Source: Plotosus lineatus (Eukaryota > Chordata > Actinopteri > Siluriformes > Plotosidae). From it: a stretch of DNA of 64,000 nt. The notes beneath the pieces were generated by a model. The model had not been told where the DNA came from, ran no database searches, and worked only from the letters and a program-made list of their open reading frames with translations. Below, in pieces: positions 1-12,030 of this stretch (the first letter of the stretch is position 1; every line of letters starts with the position of its first letter). The position numbers were made by a program, and so were the translations under genes. The DNA lies in contig CM045733.1 of NCBI GenBank assembly GCA_024760905.1, positions 16,544,501 to 16,608,500 on the forward strand, in the 5' to 3' direction.

Positions 1-164
1 CCTGAGGCATCATCAGATTGTCAGACATTTTCTAAGAATAGATATAAAGAACCTAATTTAAAAAGTAACACAAAATATTATGTCGGTCATATATTGAAGG
101 AAGTGATTCATCCATTGGTTCATTAGCTATAGCACTCAGACCCTCATGGACCCACATGGAAGCT

Positions 165-285
165 GGAGCCAATCCCAGCTGACTTTGGGTGAGAGGCGCT
201 GGTACCTTGAACAGGTCGCCGGTGTATCAAATATCTAACACAGACACAACCACTCACATTCACACCAGAAGACAATTTAAACTGA
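165..285 (-). mobile_element. SINE-C fragment, tail part
   Basis: The sequence reads on the minus strand as the tail and middle of a SINE-C copy (the contiguous words cccagctgac and acaggtcgcc are diagnostic). The head is missing. A SINE-A copy abuts its right side. Confidence 0.6.
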
Positions 286-584
286 TCTAAAGGTTGGGGG
301 TTCGAGTCCCACTCTCCACAAGGTTGTCACCCCCCCAGTGCAGCGAACTGGGTTATCAAAGGCCGGCCATGTCTCTCACTGTCTATGGTGTGAGGCATGT
401 AAACAAACCGTTTCTGACTTTTGACAAGAGTAGTTGCAAAGTCGTCAGCGTGTTTTCGCCCTGTGATGGCCTGGCGAGCTGTCCAGAGTGTACTCTACCG
501 TCGCCCGAAGTTGGCTGGGATGGGCGGCAGCCTCACCACGACCCTGATTAGGATAAAGCGGTTACAGAAAATGAACTGAACTGA
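286..584 (+). mobile_element. SINE-A copy, 5'-truncated
   Basis: This copy starts near the B box (ggttcgagtccc) and carries the family body and the L2-like tail, ending in the cagaaaatgaactgaactgaa-type terminus. It lacks the first part of the tRNA-like head. The open reading frame across it has no coding character. Confidence 0.85.
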
Positions 585-609
585 ATTAAATGCAAATAAA
601 GGTACTGGA

Positions 610-836
610 TCCATTTGCTCAGTGGTGGCCCATTGGTAGTCCGTTGCATTAGTGATCCCAAGGTCAGGGGATCAAGCCTCAACAAGAACAGGTTGTCACT
701 GCTGTCCCCTCATTGTAGCTAACTGGGTTATCGAAGACTGGCCATATTGCTCATTGTTGTGAAAGCCTTTCAAAAGAACCATTGCTGAATTTTCTCTGCA
801 ATCCTAATTAGGACTAAATGGCTCAGAAAATGTTTA
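610..836 (+). mobile_element. SINE-A copy, old and internally deleted
   Basis: Head (cagtggtggcccattggtag), body (actgggttatcgaag) and the last bases of the tail are present. The segment from the end of the body to the last 30 bases of the tail has been lost. It is more diverged than most copies in the window. Confidence 0.7.
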
Positions 837-2224
837 GTTGGGTTCGCATTTTCTACTTTAAGGACTTATTTGAAAATCTGACAAGATTTTATTCTGAAAT
901 ACAAAAAAATTATAAAGGGTTTGCGAACTTCCAATCACCACTGCAGATGAAAGGAAAAAGCCACCCAAAGTACCCTGGTGCATGATGTCCACGATCTCCA
1001 TCATTCAAAATTGTATGGAACTCCACAATTCATGAGCATGCATGGAGCACCACTGGAGTATAAAAAGGAGGCACGCTGCATCCAACAAATGAAACCGTGA
1101 AGGAATTGTCTTTCCAAGTCCATCGCATACAATGGTGCTTCAAGGCCTATTATGCTATGCTGAGGTCTGTTGAGGTCTACTGCACTGGATCATGATTTCC
1201 ACGTTCTATCACAATTGGCCAAACAGCCAAAAATTGTGACACAATCACAGCCGATCATCCCGAATTCAGCACGTTCCCTGAAGATTAACATGAGTCCATC
1301 AAGTTCCCACAAGATCATCTTGAATCCACGAAGTTCCTTTAAGGTTCTTCACGAGTCTACCAAGTTCTCTCAATCATCATGACTCCATCCCAAGACCCCG
1401 ACACTCAGCCGAGTTCCCTCAAATCGTGGAGATTGTGGGCATCATGCCCCAGTGTGAACCCAGGGTCATTTTCATAATTACATGCAATGTTTACTGCCAT
1501 TTGAGATTCGACTTTTTAATTTAAATGTCTTTCATCGACATGTTGGTCTATTTTCCATAAACTTTCTTCTTAAAGACCGCCGCCAGTGACATCTCGGCTG
1601 CGATAAAATAAGCTCCTGCATCATGTAATGACAGCTTATCCCTACTGTCACTCAGTCTATATTCAGACGAGACCTAATTGCTGAATCTTTCTGCATACAT
1701 AATTACACACCTCTGCATTCATGCACAAGGGAGTAACATGGGACATTCACGCACTGGAGAGTACCTATTGTCAACGCTTGAATTCACCCTTTTATGAAAG
1801 GCAAGGAAAATAGATGGGAAGACACACAGACAGGTGCCTGCAGGTTTCATAAACACAGAGGTGTATATCAAGTAGAGAAGACTGGCTGAATAATGTTTTT
1901 TGAGTCTATATTTGTTATAGACGGTGGCACCCCCTTGTTTATCCCCCTGTTGCTTATTGGCTGGACTAGTGTTGTGTGGCTCATTCTGATTGACAGGGTA
2001 GCAGTAGGGAGCTGTCCCTCCCACGCAGTGGTCATGGCTAATTTTGCTCCCTTGGTTCCCAATCATGGAAAGCTGTGACATCAGCAGAGTTTCAACTTAT
2101 GGTCACGAGGATTTCATCACAACCGCCCTAAACAATGCTTTACCACATTTTAATTAGTAAACTCTGGATTCCTTTTTTATCCTGTGTCATTGATATATAA
2201 GGATTATCTTAAAGCTAATGGGCT
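837..2224. other. tmem178b intron, mostly unique sequence
   Basis: About 1.4 kb without a gene or a repeat family seen elsewhere in the window. At about 1255-1395 there is a degenerate tandem array of a 28-30 bp unit (gagtccatcaagttcc-like). The remaining sequence, including 1719-2100, which is open on both strands, has no recognisable protein similarity or splice structure. I treat it as intron. Confidence 0.5.
1255..1395 (+). repeat. Degenerate 28-30 bp minisatellite
   Basis: Four to five imperfect units of the form 'catgagtccatcaagttccc' followed by an acaagatcat-like spacer follow each other. Substitutions are scattered, which suggests age. Frame is not preserved, so this is not a repeat protein. 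Confidence 0.5.
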
Positions 2225-2365
2225 GGTCATTACCACATTTACCTCACAGCAAGAAAGTCCTGTGTTCAAGACCCAGGCTCAGGCGTTTCTCTGTTTGCAT
2301 GGTTGCTTGGATGTTCTCTGGGTACTCTGGTTTACCTACATAGCTAATTGGCTGTCCCAACTTGA
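2225..2365 (+). mobile_element. SINE-C copy, left part (split)
   Basis: SINE-C sequence (cctcacagcaagaaagtcctg, then gggtactctggttt) runs up to ccctaggt, where a hAT-like element is inserted. It resumes after the second ccctaggt at 3464. The two parts rejoin exactly in the family order. Confidence 0.8.
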
Positions 2366-2373
2366 CCCTAGGT

Positions 2374-3463
2374 CAGTGCTTCTCAATTATTTTCTGTAGT
2401 GCCCTCCCCTAGGGAAAAAAAACAAAACAAAAACACACACGCACCCCCACCGCCCCACGAGCGACTATAAATAGTATTATTTGTCTATAGAATTGTTATT
2501 AGTACTCCTCTGCATAACATTGTATCTTTATTAACATTAAAAACAAAAAAATAAAGAAATATAGCTCAACTTACAATAAATAAAAACTTCATTAACACTG
2601 TTTTTTAATCTGTAATTGAAAAGATTTAAAGTGTATCAATGTGCCTGAAATAAAAAAAAACATCCGAATTAAAACTCATTCAACTTATATCGTCTTAATA
2701 TCTCCGTTTCTCTCCACCTTTCTCTTCATTCCTGTTAGAAATTCCCGCATGTTGTTTCTTGAGGGGTTGTTTACTGCACTTCATATCGTTTGCTCATGCG
2801 AAAAACCGCTACACCATATCGTGACAATGAGAGCGCCACTGCCAACTAGTGGAGCGGAGGTGCAATTACACTTAATTCTCATACACAATTCCAGAAAAGC
2901 ATGTTCGCCAGGTTCATACGCACTCCCCCAGCATCATCCCCCCCCGGCATCATACCACCCCCCCCCACCCCCACCCCACCCCAGACCCCACTATTTGAGA
3001 AGCACTGCCCTGGGTATAAGATTGAGTGTATAAAGAAATATAGCTCAAATTACAATAAATAAAACCTTCATTAACACTGTTTTTTAATCTGTAATTGAAA
3101 AGATTTAAAGTGTATCAATGTGCCTGAAATAAAAAAACATCTGAATTAAAACTCATTCAACTTATATCGTCTTAATATCTCCGTTTCTCTCCACCTTTCT
3201 CTTTGTTCCTGTTAGAAATTTCCGCATGTTGTTTCTTGAGGGGTTGTTTACTGCACTTCATATCGTTTGCTCATGCGAAAAACCGCTACACCATATCGTG
3301 ACAATGAGAGTGCCACTGCCAACTAGTGGAGCGGAGGTGCAATTACACTTAATTATCATACACAATTCCAGAAAAGCATGTTCGCCAGGTTCATACGCGC
3401 TCCCCCAGCATCATCCCCCCGGCATCATACCACGCCATGGACCCCACTATTTGAGAAGCACTG
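2374..3463. mobile_element. hAT-like MITE with internal tandem duplication
   Basis: The element starts cagtgcttctcaattattt and ends with the inverted match aatagtgg-type sequence ...ttgagaagcactg. It is flanked by the perfect 8-bp target duplication ccctaggt (2366-2373 and 3464-3471), as expected for hAT elements. A first right end occurs at 3007, followed by ccctgggt and about 15 bases of the host flank. The element interior then starts again at about 3031. So a unit of roughly 470 bp, element plus flank, was duplicated in tandem after insertion. No transposase is present. Confidence 0.85.
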
Positions 3464-3490
3464 CCCTAGGTGTAAGATTGAGTGTGAATG

Positions 3491-3550
<60 letters not shown>

Positions 3551-3575
3551 GACCTTGCAATGGTTTAATAAGCAT
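3464..3575 (+). mobile_element. SINE-C copy, right part (split)
   Basis: Continuation of the SINE-C copy interrupted at 2366. Its gtgtgaatg...ttgtgtg segment has expanded into a (TG)n tract. Confidence 0.75.
3495..3549 (+). repeat. (TG)n microsatellite
   Basis: About 27 uninterrupted TG units inside the right part of the SINE-C copy. Confidence 0.95.
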
Positions 3576-3687
3576 TTCATGTACAAGATTAAACACTTGT
3601 ACATTTGAATAAATAAACAATGATATAAAATCTGTTTGAAAAGAATAAATAGATAATGGTAGAACAGTACTGTATTTAATTAAGACT

Positions 3688-4026
3688 TATTCATTCATTT
3701 TCTTAACCGCTTAATCCTAATTAGGGTCGGAGGGAAGCTGAGGTACATCTCAGCCAACTCTGAGCGGGAGCAGTGCACACCCTGGACAGCCCACTAGGCC
3801 ATCGCAGGGCAGAAACACACTGTCGGCTATGCAGCTACTTTTGACGAAAGTCAGCAATGGTTCTTTTACACGCTTCATACCATAGACAGTGAGAGACATG
3901 GCAGAGCTTTGATAACCCAGTTAGCTGCGCTGGGGACAGCAGTGACAACCTGTGGAGAGTGGGGCTTGAATACCCAACCTTGGTGTTGGTAATCCAGCAC
4001 CTTACCATCAGGTCATCACTGTCCCC
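3688..4026 (-). mobile_element. SINE-A copy, full length, L2-like tail
   Basis: The whole family structure is present in reverse: tail (cattttcttaaccgcttaat), body (tttgataacccagttagctg) and head (ggtcatcactgtcccc). The target duplication is not clear. Confidence 0.85.
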
Positions 4027-4198
4027 ATTAAGATATATTAGAATGTATATTGTAATGTATAGCTACATGTATACGACACTTCGTCATTTCCTGTAGGACT
4101 GAATGATGGGTGTGTATGTATGAGGAGCAATCAGTACTGCTGTTTTATACAAGATGATCACATCAGTGCCAGGTTTTTAATTATACCAACAGCAGTGG

Positions 4199-4464
4199 CT
4201 TTTCCCCCAGTGCAGCTAACTGGGTCATTGAAGGCCAGCCATGTCTCTCACTGTCTATGGTGAGAGGTTCATGTAAAAGAACCATTGCTGACTTTCAACA
4301 ACAGGAGCTGCTTAGTTGTTAGCGTGTTTCTGCCCTGCGATGGCCTGGCGCGCTGTCTACGGTGTACTCTGCCCTTACCTGGAGTCGGCTGGGATGTGCG
4401 CCATCCTCGCTGTGACCATAATTAGGATTAAGCAGTTACAGAAAATGAATGAATGAATGAATGG
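4199..4464 (+). mobile_element. SINE-A copy, 5'-truncated
   Basis: Begins in the body (cccagtgcagctaactgggt) and ends in a (gaat)n terminus, the usual end of the L2-like tail. A T-rich stretch follows to about 4500. Confidence 0.85.
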
Positions 4465-4555
4465 GCAGTGTTTTTTTTTTTGTTTGTTTGTTTTTTTTAA
4501 ACTTTTACTTACGTGACGAATATTAAGGTTGCTTGACATTACTAGAATACATACA

Positions 4556-4780
4556 AGTCCTGTGGGTGTTTTACACCCGAGCCATAGTGGCTCATCAGGC
4601 CGGTGCTTATCCCCAGTTTCCGTAGCGTGACGCGACGAGGAGTACAACTCCTTCTGGATGGGACGCTAGTCCATCGCAGGTTACCTTCCCATTACGTATA
4701 TTTTTTACTGGTACCCATTTATACTGCTGGGTGAACAGAGGCACACTTGCGGTTAAGACCTTGCCCAGGGCTCTTAGCAC

Positions 4781-4812
<32 letters not shown>

Positions 4813-4894
4813 GGAAGGGGGTCTAACTGGGATTTGAACACACAACCTCCTGATCATGAGCGCAGCACCCTAACCACTACACTATCGGCCTCAC
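4556..4894 (-). mobile_element. SINE-B copy, full length
   Basis: Reverse-strand member of a family of about 300 bp. Diagnostic words are acccgagccatagtggctc, ctggtacccatttatactgc and, in the tRNA-like head, gggatttgaacacacaacct. A (TG)n(G)n tract at 4782-4816 interrupts the body. Confidence 0.85.
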
Positions 4895-5432
4895 TACATT
4901 TTACAGTATTTTTCTTATTACATATTTATGACATTATGACTATACATGAGTATGCATTATAAATTGCGTACACTACACGTATTGCAATATGAAGTGTGTG
5001 AAGTGTACTTTTTAACTTAATTCATTCACACACATGGTTTTTCTGGATGATAATATATGCACAGCAGCTACTCAGAGTGGCCTTGATAGAAATAGTATAA
5101 TTAGTAAAGTAAGAATTTATGCATAAAGCAGCGTGAAACTTTATTTCATCATAATTATCATCATTATGTATTACCCCTGGAACCCTGACGAATAAGTGGC
5201 ATAGATAATGGATGGATGAGAAAATTATCTACAAAGATCCTTGTTTATGAACGATGGTCATCTTGTTCCTGTAGTTATATAAACTGTTATATAATTGTAA
5301 CAGCGTCACCTGCAGAATGTTAGCTAGCATGTAAGCTTATGATGGGAGTTTGGTCTCCGCACACCCCGTGCAGTAGGTGTTCACATCAAGTACATCATGT
5401 TTTTGTAAAATTTAATGTGCCCACCATCTACA
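4895..5432. other. tmem178b intron, no gene seen
   Basis: AT-rich sequence with no coding signal. A short relic of an L2-like SINE tail is visible at about 5165-5225 (ataatggatggatgag). Nothing else is recognisable. Confidence 0.5.
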
Positions 5433-5735
5433 AAGGGGCCGGTGGCATAGTGGTTAGGGTGCTGCACTCATGATCGGGAGGTTGTGAGTTCGAATCCCAC
5501 TGAGACCCTCACTGTCTAAGACCCCTGGGCAAGGTCTCAACCACAAGTGTGCCTCTGTTCACCCAGCAGTATAAATGGGTACCAGTAAAATATACTGGGA
5601 AGGTAACCTGCGATGGACTAGTGTCCCATCCAGGGGGAGTTGAACTCCTGGGCACTTCACGCTATGGAAACCGGGGATAAGCACCAGCTTGATTAGCCAC
5701 AAGGCTTGGGTGTAAAAACCCAACAGACTTTACTA
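5433..5735 (+). mobile_element. SINE-B copy, best-preserved
   Basis: Best plus-strand copy of the family. The tRNA-like head has an A box (tggcatagtggt) and a B box (gagttcgaatccc), the two RNA polymerase III promoter elements. The body has ctggtacccatt-type sequence and the end reads gggtgtaaaaacccaacagac. Confidence 0.85.
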
Positions 5736-5749
5736 CCTTATTCCAAATT

Positions 5750-6045
5750 AAAGTTGCGGGGAGGCTGTTGCCCCTCTCAGCTGACTCTGGACGAGGGCGA
5801 ACTGCACCCTGGATACCAGGTCATTGCAGGGCGAACACACACAAACATTCACACTTCCACCTAGTGGTGATTTGGAACAGCAAATTAGTTAACCGTGCAT
5901 GTTTTTGGACTGTGGTGGGGAAACTGAGGAGACTGGAGGAAATCCATGGAAGCATGTAAAGAATATGCAAACTTCACACAGGAACACCCGAACGCAGGCC
6001 TTTTGCTGTGAGGAAGACGTGCTTACGCCTGCGCCACCGTGAAGC
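5750..6045 (-). mobile_element. SINE-C copy
   Basis: The L2-like tail comes first (ggggaggctgttgcccctct), then the body with the 'gtgcatgtttttggactgtg' block, then the head (gctgtgaggaagacgtgctt). Confidence 0.8.
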
Positions 6046-6359
6046 CACACATAACAGTTATATAAAAACTAAAATCTCAACCCACAGTGCTTTTGCTCAG
6101 GAAGGTCAGTCTGGTTTTCTGTCTCCAGGTTAGTTTTATACACTATCTACAGTCCTCTCTCAGAAAAATCTTGCAATCCTTTTTTTAACATCTGGCTGCT
6201 GTCTCGGGGCCTTTGGGCCACTCACAGTGAGAGAAGCACACTGAGGGAACTCAACTGTGAGATTAAAAACAGTACACAGAAACGGAAGCTGTGCGACCTG
6301 GCCTCAAGCATACAGGGCTGACCCTAATAAATATACAGCATGTGCTTTTATTCTCCTCT

Positions 6360-6480
6360 GCACACACACAGAGACACACACAGACACACACACTCACGTA
6401 TACACGTGTATAGATGCACACACAGACACACACACACACACACATGTATGCACACACATACTACACACGTATACACATAA
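6360..6480 (+). repeat. Imperfect (AC)n microsatellite
   Basis: AC-rich tract with GA, GT and TATA interruptions. The frames that stay open through it on both strands are His/Thr or Cys/Val repeats of no coding value. Confidence 0.9.
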
Positions 6481-6501
6481 ACAGCTGTGGATTCACATAT
6501 A

Positions 6502-7316
6502 CAGGGATCTCTCACTTTCCACGGTTGATGGAGACTGAGACCCTCCCTCCCCGTCGCGACCGCCAATTTCTGCAAAGTAGGATCAACCCCCCCCCCCCGA
6601 CTTACGTGTACGTACATGTATATGTGTATGTAATATCAATAAATACATATTCAACGATATAAATGCTTATAATAACAATTAAACATTCAAAAATAATGCA
6701 TAAGAGGGGGCAGTGGTGGTCTAGTGGTATAGGGCGCTGGATCGCTGATCCAAAGGTTGGGGGTTCGAGTCCCACTCTGCACAAGGTTGTCACTGCCCCC
6801 CCCAGTGGAGCTAACTGGGTTATCAAAGGCCGGCCAAGTCTCTCACTGTCTATGGTGTGAGGCATGTAAAAGAACCATTGCTGACTTTCGACAAGAGTAG
6901 CTGCAAAGCCGTCAGTGTGTTTCCGCCCTGCGATGGCCTGGCGAGCTGTCCAGGGTGTACTCTGCCCTCGCCCGAAGTTGGCTGGGATGGGCGCCAGCCT
7001 CCCCGCGACCCAAGTTAGGATTAAGCGGGTACAGAAAATGATGATGAAATAATGCATAAGATGTAAATAAAATATAAATATATTTTATAAATTTATATAA
7101 ATATAATTCTGTTTGGGATGGGGGGGGTTGTTTTTTTTTTTTTGGGGGGGGGGGGGGGGGTTGCACAATTGGCCTTGTTTTGCGACATTTTCTGTTTCTT
7201 TCTAAATTTTTGTTTTGCGGAATTAACTTTCCTTATTTTTCGATGAATATTTTTGAAAAACCCGTGATGCACTGAAGCCGCAGAACCTGAAGCTCGCAGT
7301 AGCGAGGGATCATTTG
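6502..7316 (+). mobile_element. P family (Tigger/pogo-like MITE), copy P1, holding a SINE-A
   Basis: Bounded by TA (6500-6501 and 7317-7318). The left end cagggatctctcactttcc and the right end agtagcgagggatcatttg form short terminal inverted repeats. The interior shows the family order: a C-run, tataatatcaataaatacat, then a T-rich half. A SINE-A copy sits at 6706-7046. No transposase is present. Confidence 0.85.
6706..7046 (+). mobile_element. SINE-A copy, full length with target duplication
   Basis: Good reference copy of SINE-A with the L2-like tail. The head has an A box (tggtctagtggt) and B box (gggttcgagtccc). It is flanked by the perfect 15-bp duplication aaataatgcataaga (6691-6705 and 7047-7061), which is P-family sequence, so it inserted into P1. 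Confidence 0.95.
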
Positions 7317-7446
7317 TATATCAGGAAATCAGTGATGCCAACCACTCATCTAAAGTATGTAGACATTACAGTAATCTCAAACACTGCAAATGATGGACTG
7401 GCCAAGAGTCTCGATTTGATTTCAGTTTTTTATTTGACAGTTGCAG

Positions 7447-7773
7447 GGCATTGGCGTAGTGGTTACTATGTCCGCCTCACAGCAAGAAAGACCTGGGTTC
7501 ACTTATTAGGGTGTTACTGTGTAGAGAGTTCATGTTGTGTCCATGCATGCGTGTGTTTTCTCTCGGTATGTTGGTTTCCTCCCACAATCCAAGACATGCA
7601 CATTAGGCTAATTACTTAGTGGTTGCAAATTGCCCCTAGGTTTGATTGTGAGTGTGAATGGTTGTGTGTGTTGGCCTGCAATAGTCTGGCGAGCTGTTCT
7701 GGATGTAGCCCGCCTTTGCCTCGTGTCGGTTGAGATAGGCACAGCTTCTCTGCGATGTAGCGGTTAAGAGTAT
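7447..7773 (+). mobile_element. SINE-C copy, full length
   Basis: tRNA-like head (gcgtagtggttactatgtcc), the conserved middle block (ggtttcctcccacaatccaa) and an L2-like tail. It lies about 300 bp upstream of tmem178b exon 3. Confidence 0.85.
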
Positions 7774-7969
7774 GTATGTTATTTTACTGACTCATCGACT
7801 GATAATGCAATGTTTCCTTCAGAAATACTCTGTGGAAACAGCCAGGCTAATCAGAACACTGTTACGACCGAAACTCTGGAAAAAATGCCCTTTCAGGGGC
7901 CAAAGGAAGCCGTATCAAATACTAAGTTTTTTGGTCTCTTTTGCACCGTATGTCATTTCTTTCAACTAA

Positions 7970-8690
<721 letters not shown>

Positions 8691-8775
8691 ATGTATAGGG
8701 CACTGTCAATGGTGCTATGTATTAAATATACAGAAACCTGTTTTCAAAAAATTTATAATTTCAAATTACACAATA

Positions 8776-9188
8776 CAGTCGGACCCCCGGGTACGAAATC
8801 CCCGGGTTACAAAGATCATTTTCCTAAGTTTCTGTCCCTGGGATACGAAAACAACCCCCTCTTACGAAAAGAAATTCAAAATTCAAACGCGCCAATCAAA
8901 ATTTCAAACGACACGCGAGTTGCTCTCTCGTTGGTTGTCTCTCAACATCCCGCCCCACTGCCCTCCCAGATAGTGACAGAAGGAAGCTTAACTCTTTAGT
9001 TTCTAGTTTAGTTTTTAAGTTGTTTAATTCAGTAAATGTTTAATAAATGTGGGCGCATTTGAGCTCATCTGGAATTCCGATCCCTCAAGGAATCACATTA
9101 AAGTTGAGTTTGTCAAGCAGGGAATGCGCTTTGAATTCCACGTCTTGTGGGTGTGGCCCAAAGCATGCTAGAGAGCGAGAGAGACAGT

Positions 9189-9237
<49 letters not shown>

Positions 9238-9515
9238 GTGTGTGTGTTAATAAAAATGTTTAATAACGGTTTAATTAATAAATGTTAATAAAATGGTTTA
9301 ATAAATAATTTTCTTTTATTTTTAACATGTATTTCATACAAAATTGGTGGACATTTATTATTTTTAAAGGGTTTATGGGGTTTATCCAGTCCAAGGACTG
9401 GAGCCTTGGAACGAATTAGGCGTTTAACATGTAAAATGCGACCCCTACTTACGAAATCCCTGCGTTACGAAAAAGGCTCTGGAACGGATTAATTTCGTAG
9501 GTAGGGGGCCGACTG
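8776..9515. mobile_element. Q family (Tigger/pogo-like) non-autonomous element
   Basis: Flanked by TA (8774-8775, 9516-9517). The left end is cagtcggacccccgggtacg and the right end in reverse is cagtcggccccctacctacg. The inner part of the right arm (cgttacgaaaaaggctctgg) matches the Q copy at 61341-62266, which keeps a transposase fragment. It contains (TG)n at 9189-9249. Confidence 0.85.
9189..9249 (+). repeat. (TG)n microsatellite
   Basis: About 25 TG units with one TTAG interruption, inside the Q element. Confidence 0.95.
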
Positions 9516-10114
9516 TATATTGGAATAAAACCTGTGTATTTAAAACGGAAAGAAAAAAGAAAAACTCCAAGTTAAGATGTTAAAAGCACTTAGACTTCCT
9601 CTGACTTTTTTTTTTTTTTTTTTTTTTATTGTTTGGTGCCCACTGAAACACTTTAATTACAGATTAGACACTGGTGACAGGTGTAGGCGTGCAGTGCAGT
9701 TAATTTTCATAAAATTATTTGCCTTTGAGTTCATGGTGTTGAGGTAAGTCTCATACTTCTGTACAGCAGTGAGTTAGTTTTTACTGCGGCACAATTCTAT
9801 AGGGTTAGTACTTTATACACGAGACACTGATGCACATGGTTCAAGTGTCCTTGAGTTATTATCAAAAGATTTTCAACATCTTTTGTCTGTTTTGATTGAA
9901 AGAAGCAAAGAAGCTGATAGTAGGAGGTACAAATTTTGTTACAACGAATTTAAAAGAAAATTTTTAAGATGAAGGAAGAACAGTTATCATCATTCATGTG
10001 AGCAGTTAGGAAGGTATCGTGATACCTCGATTAATACTGTGCGGGAAACTGCGTGTTTATCTGTCCGCAGTCCACGGGCTCCGTTAAGTTATTACCTTTT
10101 ATGTTATATATTAT
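9516..10114. other. tmem178b intron, no gene seen
   Basis: AT-rich unique sequence with a T-run at about 9608-9628. No repeat family member or coding signal recognised. Confidence 0.5.
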
Positions 10115-10468
10115 TGTTCAGTTCAGTTAATTTTTTGTAACCGCTTAATCCTAATTATGGTTGTGCAGTGGCTGGTGCCCATCTCAGCCGACTCTGGGTG
10201 AGGTCAGATTACGCCCTGGGCAGCCCACCAGGCCATCGCAGACCAGAAACATGCTGACGGCTATGCAGCTACTCTTGTTAAAGAGTCAGCAATGGTTCTT
10301 TTACATGAGCCTCACACCATAGACAGTGAGAGACATGGCCGGCCTTTGATAACCCAGTTAGCTGCACTAGGGAGACAGCAGTGACAAGCCGTTCAGAGTG
10401 GGGCTTGAACCCCCAACCTTAGGATCAGTGATCCAGTGTCTTTACCACCAGGCCACCACTGTTGCGTA
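10115..10468 (-). mobile_element. SINE-A copy, full length, L2-like tail
   Basis: Tail (gtaaccgcttaatcctaatt), body and head (ccaggccaccactgtt) are all present in reverse. A SINE-B copy follows immediately. Confidence 0.85.
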
Positions 10469-10485
10469 GATTGTACTAAAAGAGT

Positions 10486-10745
10486 CTGTTGGGCTTTACA
10501 CCTGAGCCTAGTGGCTAGTCGGACCGGTGCTTATTCCCGGATTCTGTAGCATGAAGCAACCGGGAGTTCAACTCGTCCTGGATGTGACGCTAGTCCATTG
10601 CAGGATACCTTCCCAGTATATTTTTACTGGTACTCATTTATACTGCTGGGTGAACAGAGGCACACTTGTGGTTAAGACCTTGCCCAGGGGTCTTAGCACA
10701 GTGGGGGTCTAACTGGGATTTGAACACACAACCTCTCGTGGCCCC
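10486..10745 (-). mobile_element. SINE-B copy
   Basis: Same order as the copy at 4556-4894, with the distal head truncated after gggatttgaacacacaacct. Confidence 0.85.
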
Positions 10746-11074
10746 ACAAATTGTACTAGAGTACTGTAATATCACGATAGTCTTTACATTTACATAGACA
10801 GGAACTTTCTGATAGGTCAAACACTAATCTAGGATCTAATTATATAATTAGAAGTTCAACTTCAAGTTAAACAGAGGATGTGTGTTCGAAAGACTTGGAA
10901 GCAGCAAGTATTTAAATTCAAATTTCTCCATTAATGACATCGTAACTAATGTTTTAGTTATTATACTATTATACAACAACAAAGATGTGGCATTACATAC
11001 TAGTATGCCAGTTGGTGTCACACGGAACATCAGTGAACGTGGGTCATTTTGCCTGTCACATGATTAAATTCACC

Positions 11075-11495
11075 AGCTCATGGCTAATGCACCAAAGATG
11101 CATGAGTATTAACTCAGAAATTGCAAGTTCGAATCCAAGTTAATGACTCAGTCAGCCGTGACTGGGAGTCCATGGGAGTTCATTGGCTGAGCTCTCATGA
11201 GAAGGAGGGATGGTATACGCTTAGTTCCCTGTCACTCACAGCGATCACCAGCCAGTCCAGAATGTCTGTGGGCTTATTTGTATGAGGGGCGGATAGCGAT
11301 TTCCCTCTGAATATGTTAGACCGCCTCCAAATACACATGCGCTGCAGTTGGAAATGAGGCAGGTAGCTCGCAGCGCATGTCGCTAAGGAGGCGTGTGCAT
11401 GCTTTCACCCCTCCGTGGTCAGTGATGGTTGTGTCATGGGGAAGGCAATACTTAATTGGTGTAAATTGGATACAACTAAATTATGAGAGAAACAT
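11075..11495 (+). mobile_element. SINE-D copy, most complete
   Basis: Head-like start with a B-box-like gcaagttcgaatcc, a body (gttcattggctgagctctca), and an end near ggatacaactaaattatgag. This copy defines the uninterrupted order used to recognise the split copy at 25745/30959. Confidence 0.8.
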
Positions 11496-11534
11496 GGGGT
11501 AAAATCAAAATAAATAAATAATAAAAAATAAACC

Positions 11535-11879
11535 GGGCAATGGTGGCCAAGTGGTATAGGGCGGTGGATCGCTGATCCTAAAGTTGAGGGTTTGCGTCCC
11601 ACTCGCCACAAAGTTGTCACTGCCCCCCACCAGTGCAGCTAAGTGGGTTATCAAAGGCCGGCCATGTCTCTCACTGTCTATGGTGAGAGGTTCATGTAAA
11701 AGAACCATTGCTGACTTTTGACAAGAGAGGGCTGCAAAGCCGTCAGCGTGTTTCCACCCTGCGATGGCCTGGCGAGCTGTTCAGGGTGTACTCTACCCTC
11801 GCCCAGAGTCAGCTGGGATGGGCGCCAGCCTCCCTGCGACCTTAATTAGGATCAAGTTGTTACAGAAAATAAACTGAAC
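11535..11879 (+). mobile_element. SINE-A copy, full length with target duplication
   Basis: Complete SINE-A with the L2-like tail, flanked by the perfect 13-bp duplication taaaaaataaacc (11522-11534 and 11880-11892). Confidence 0.95.
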
Positions 11880-11929
11880 TAAAAAATAAACCTGTGTAAT
11901 ATACTGGAGGTTTGTAAATTTAAATTCTC

Positions 11930-12030
11930 ACTCATTTGCCAAACAGCTTAATCCTACCAGGGTCATGGTGAGACGGTCTCAGTTGACAAAGGCATGGTAC
12001 ATTCTGTACAGTTCTCCAGACCATTGCAGT
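11930..12030 (-). mobile_element. L2-like SINE tail relic
   Basis: Reverse-strand tail words (gcttaatcctaccagggtca, then the cattgcag-type end) without head or body. Confidence 0.5.

Noticed and set aside
1719..2081. Coding potential on either strand
   Set aside because: Three mutually overlapping frames of similar length, none with recognisable similarity, splice sites or start context.
6257..6617. Overlapping open frames in the AC-rich tract
   Set aside because: They encode only dinucleotide-derived repeats (His/Thr, Cys/Val) in all frames. The same holds for the frames across (TG)n and (TA)n tracts elsewhere.
6715..6780. tRNA gene at the heads of SINE-A and SINE-B copies
   Set aside because: A and B boxes are present, but the sequences do not fold into a cloverleaf with a clear anticodon arm, and each is followed by a repeat body. 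They are SINE heads.
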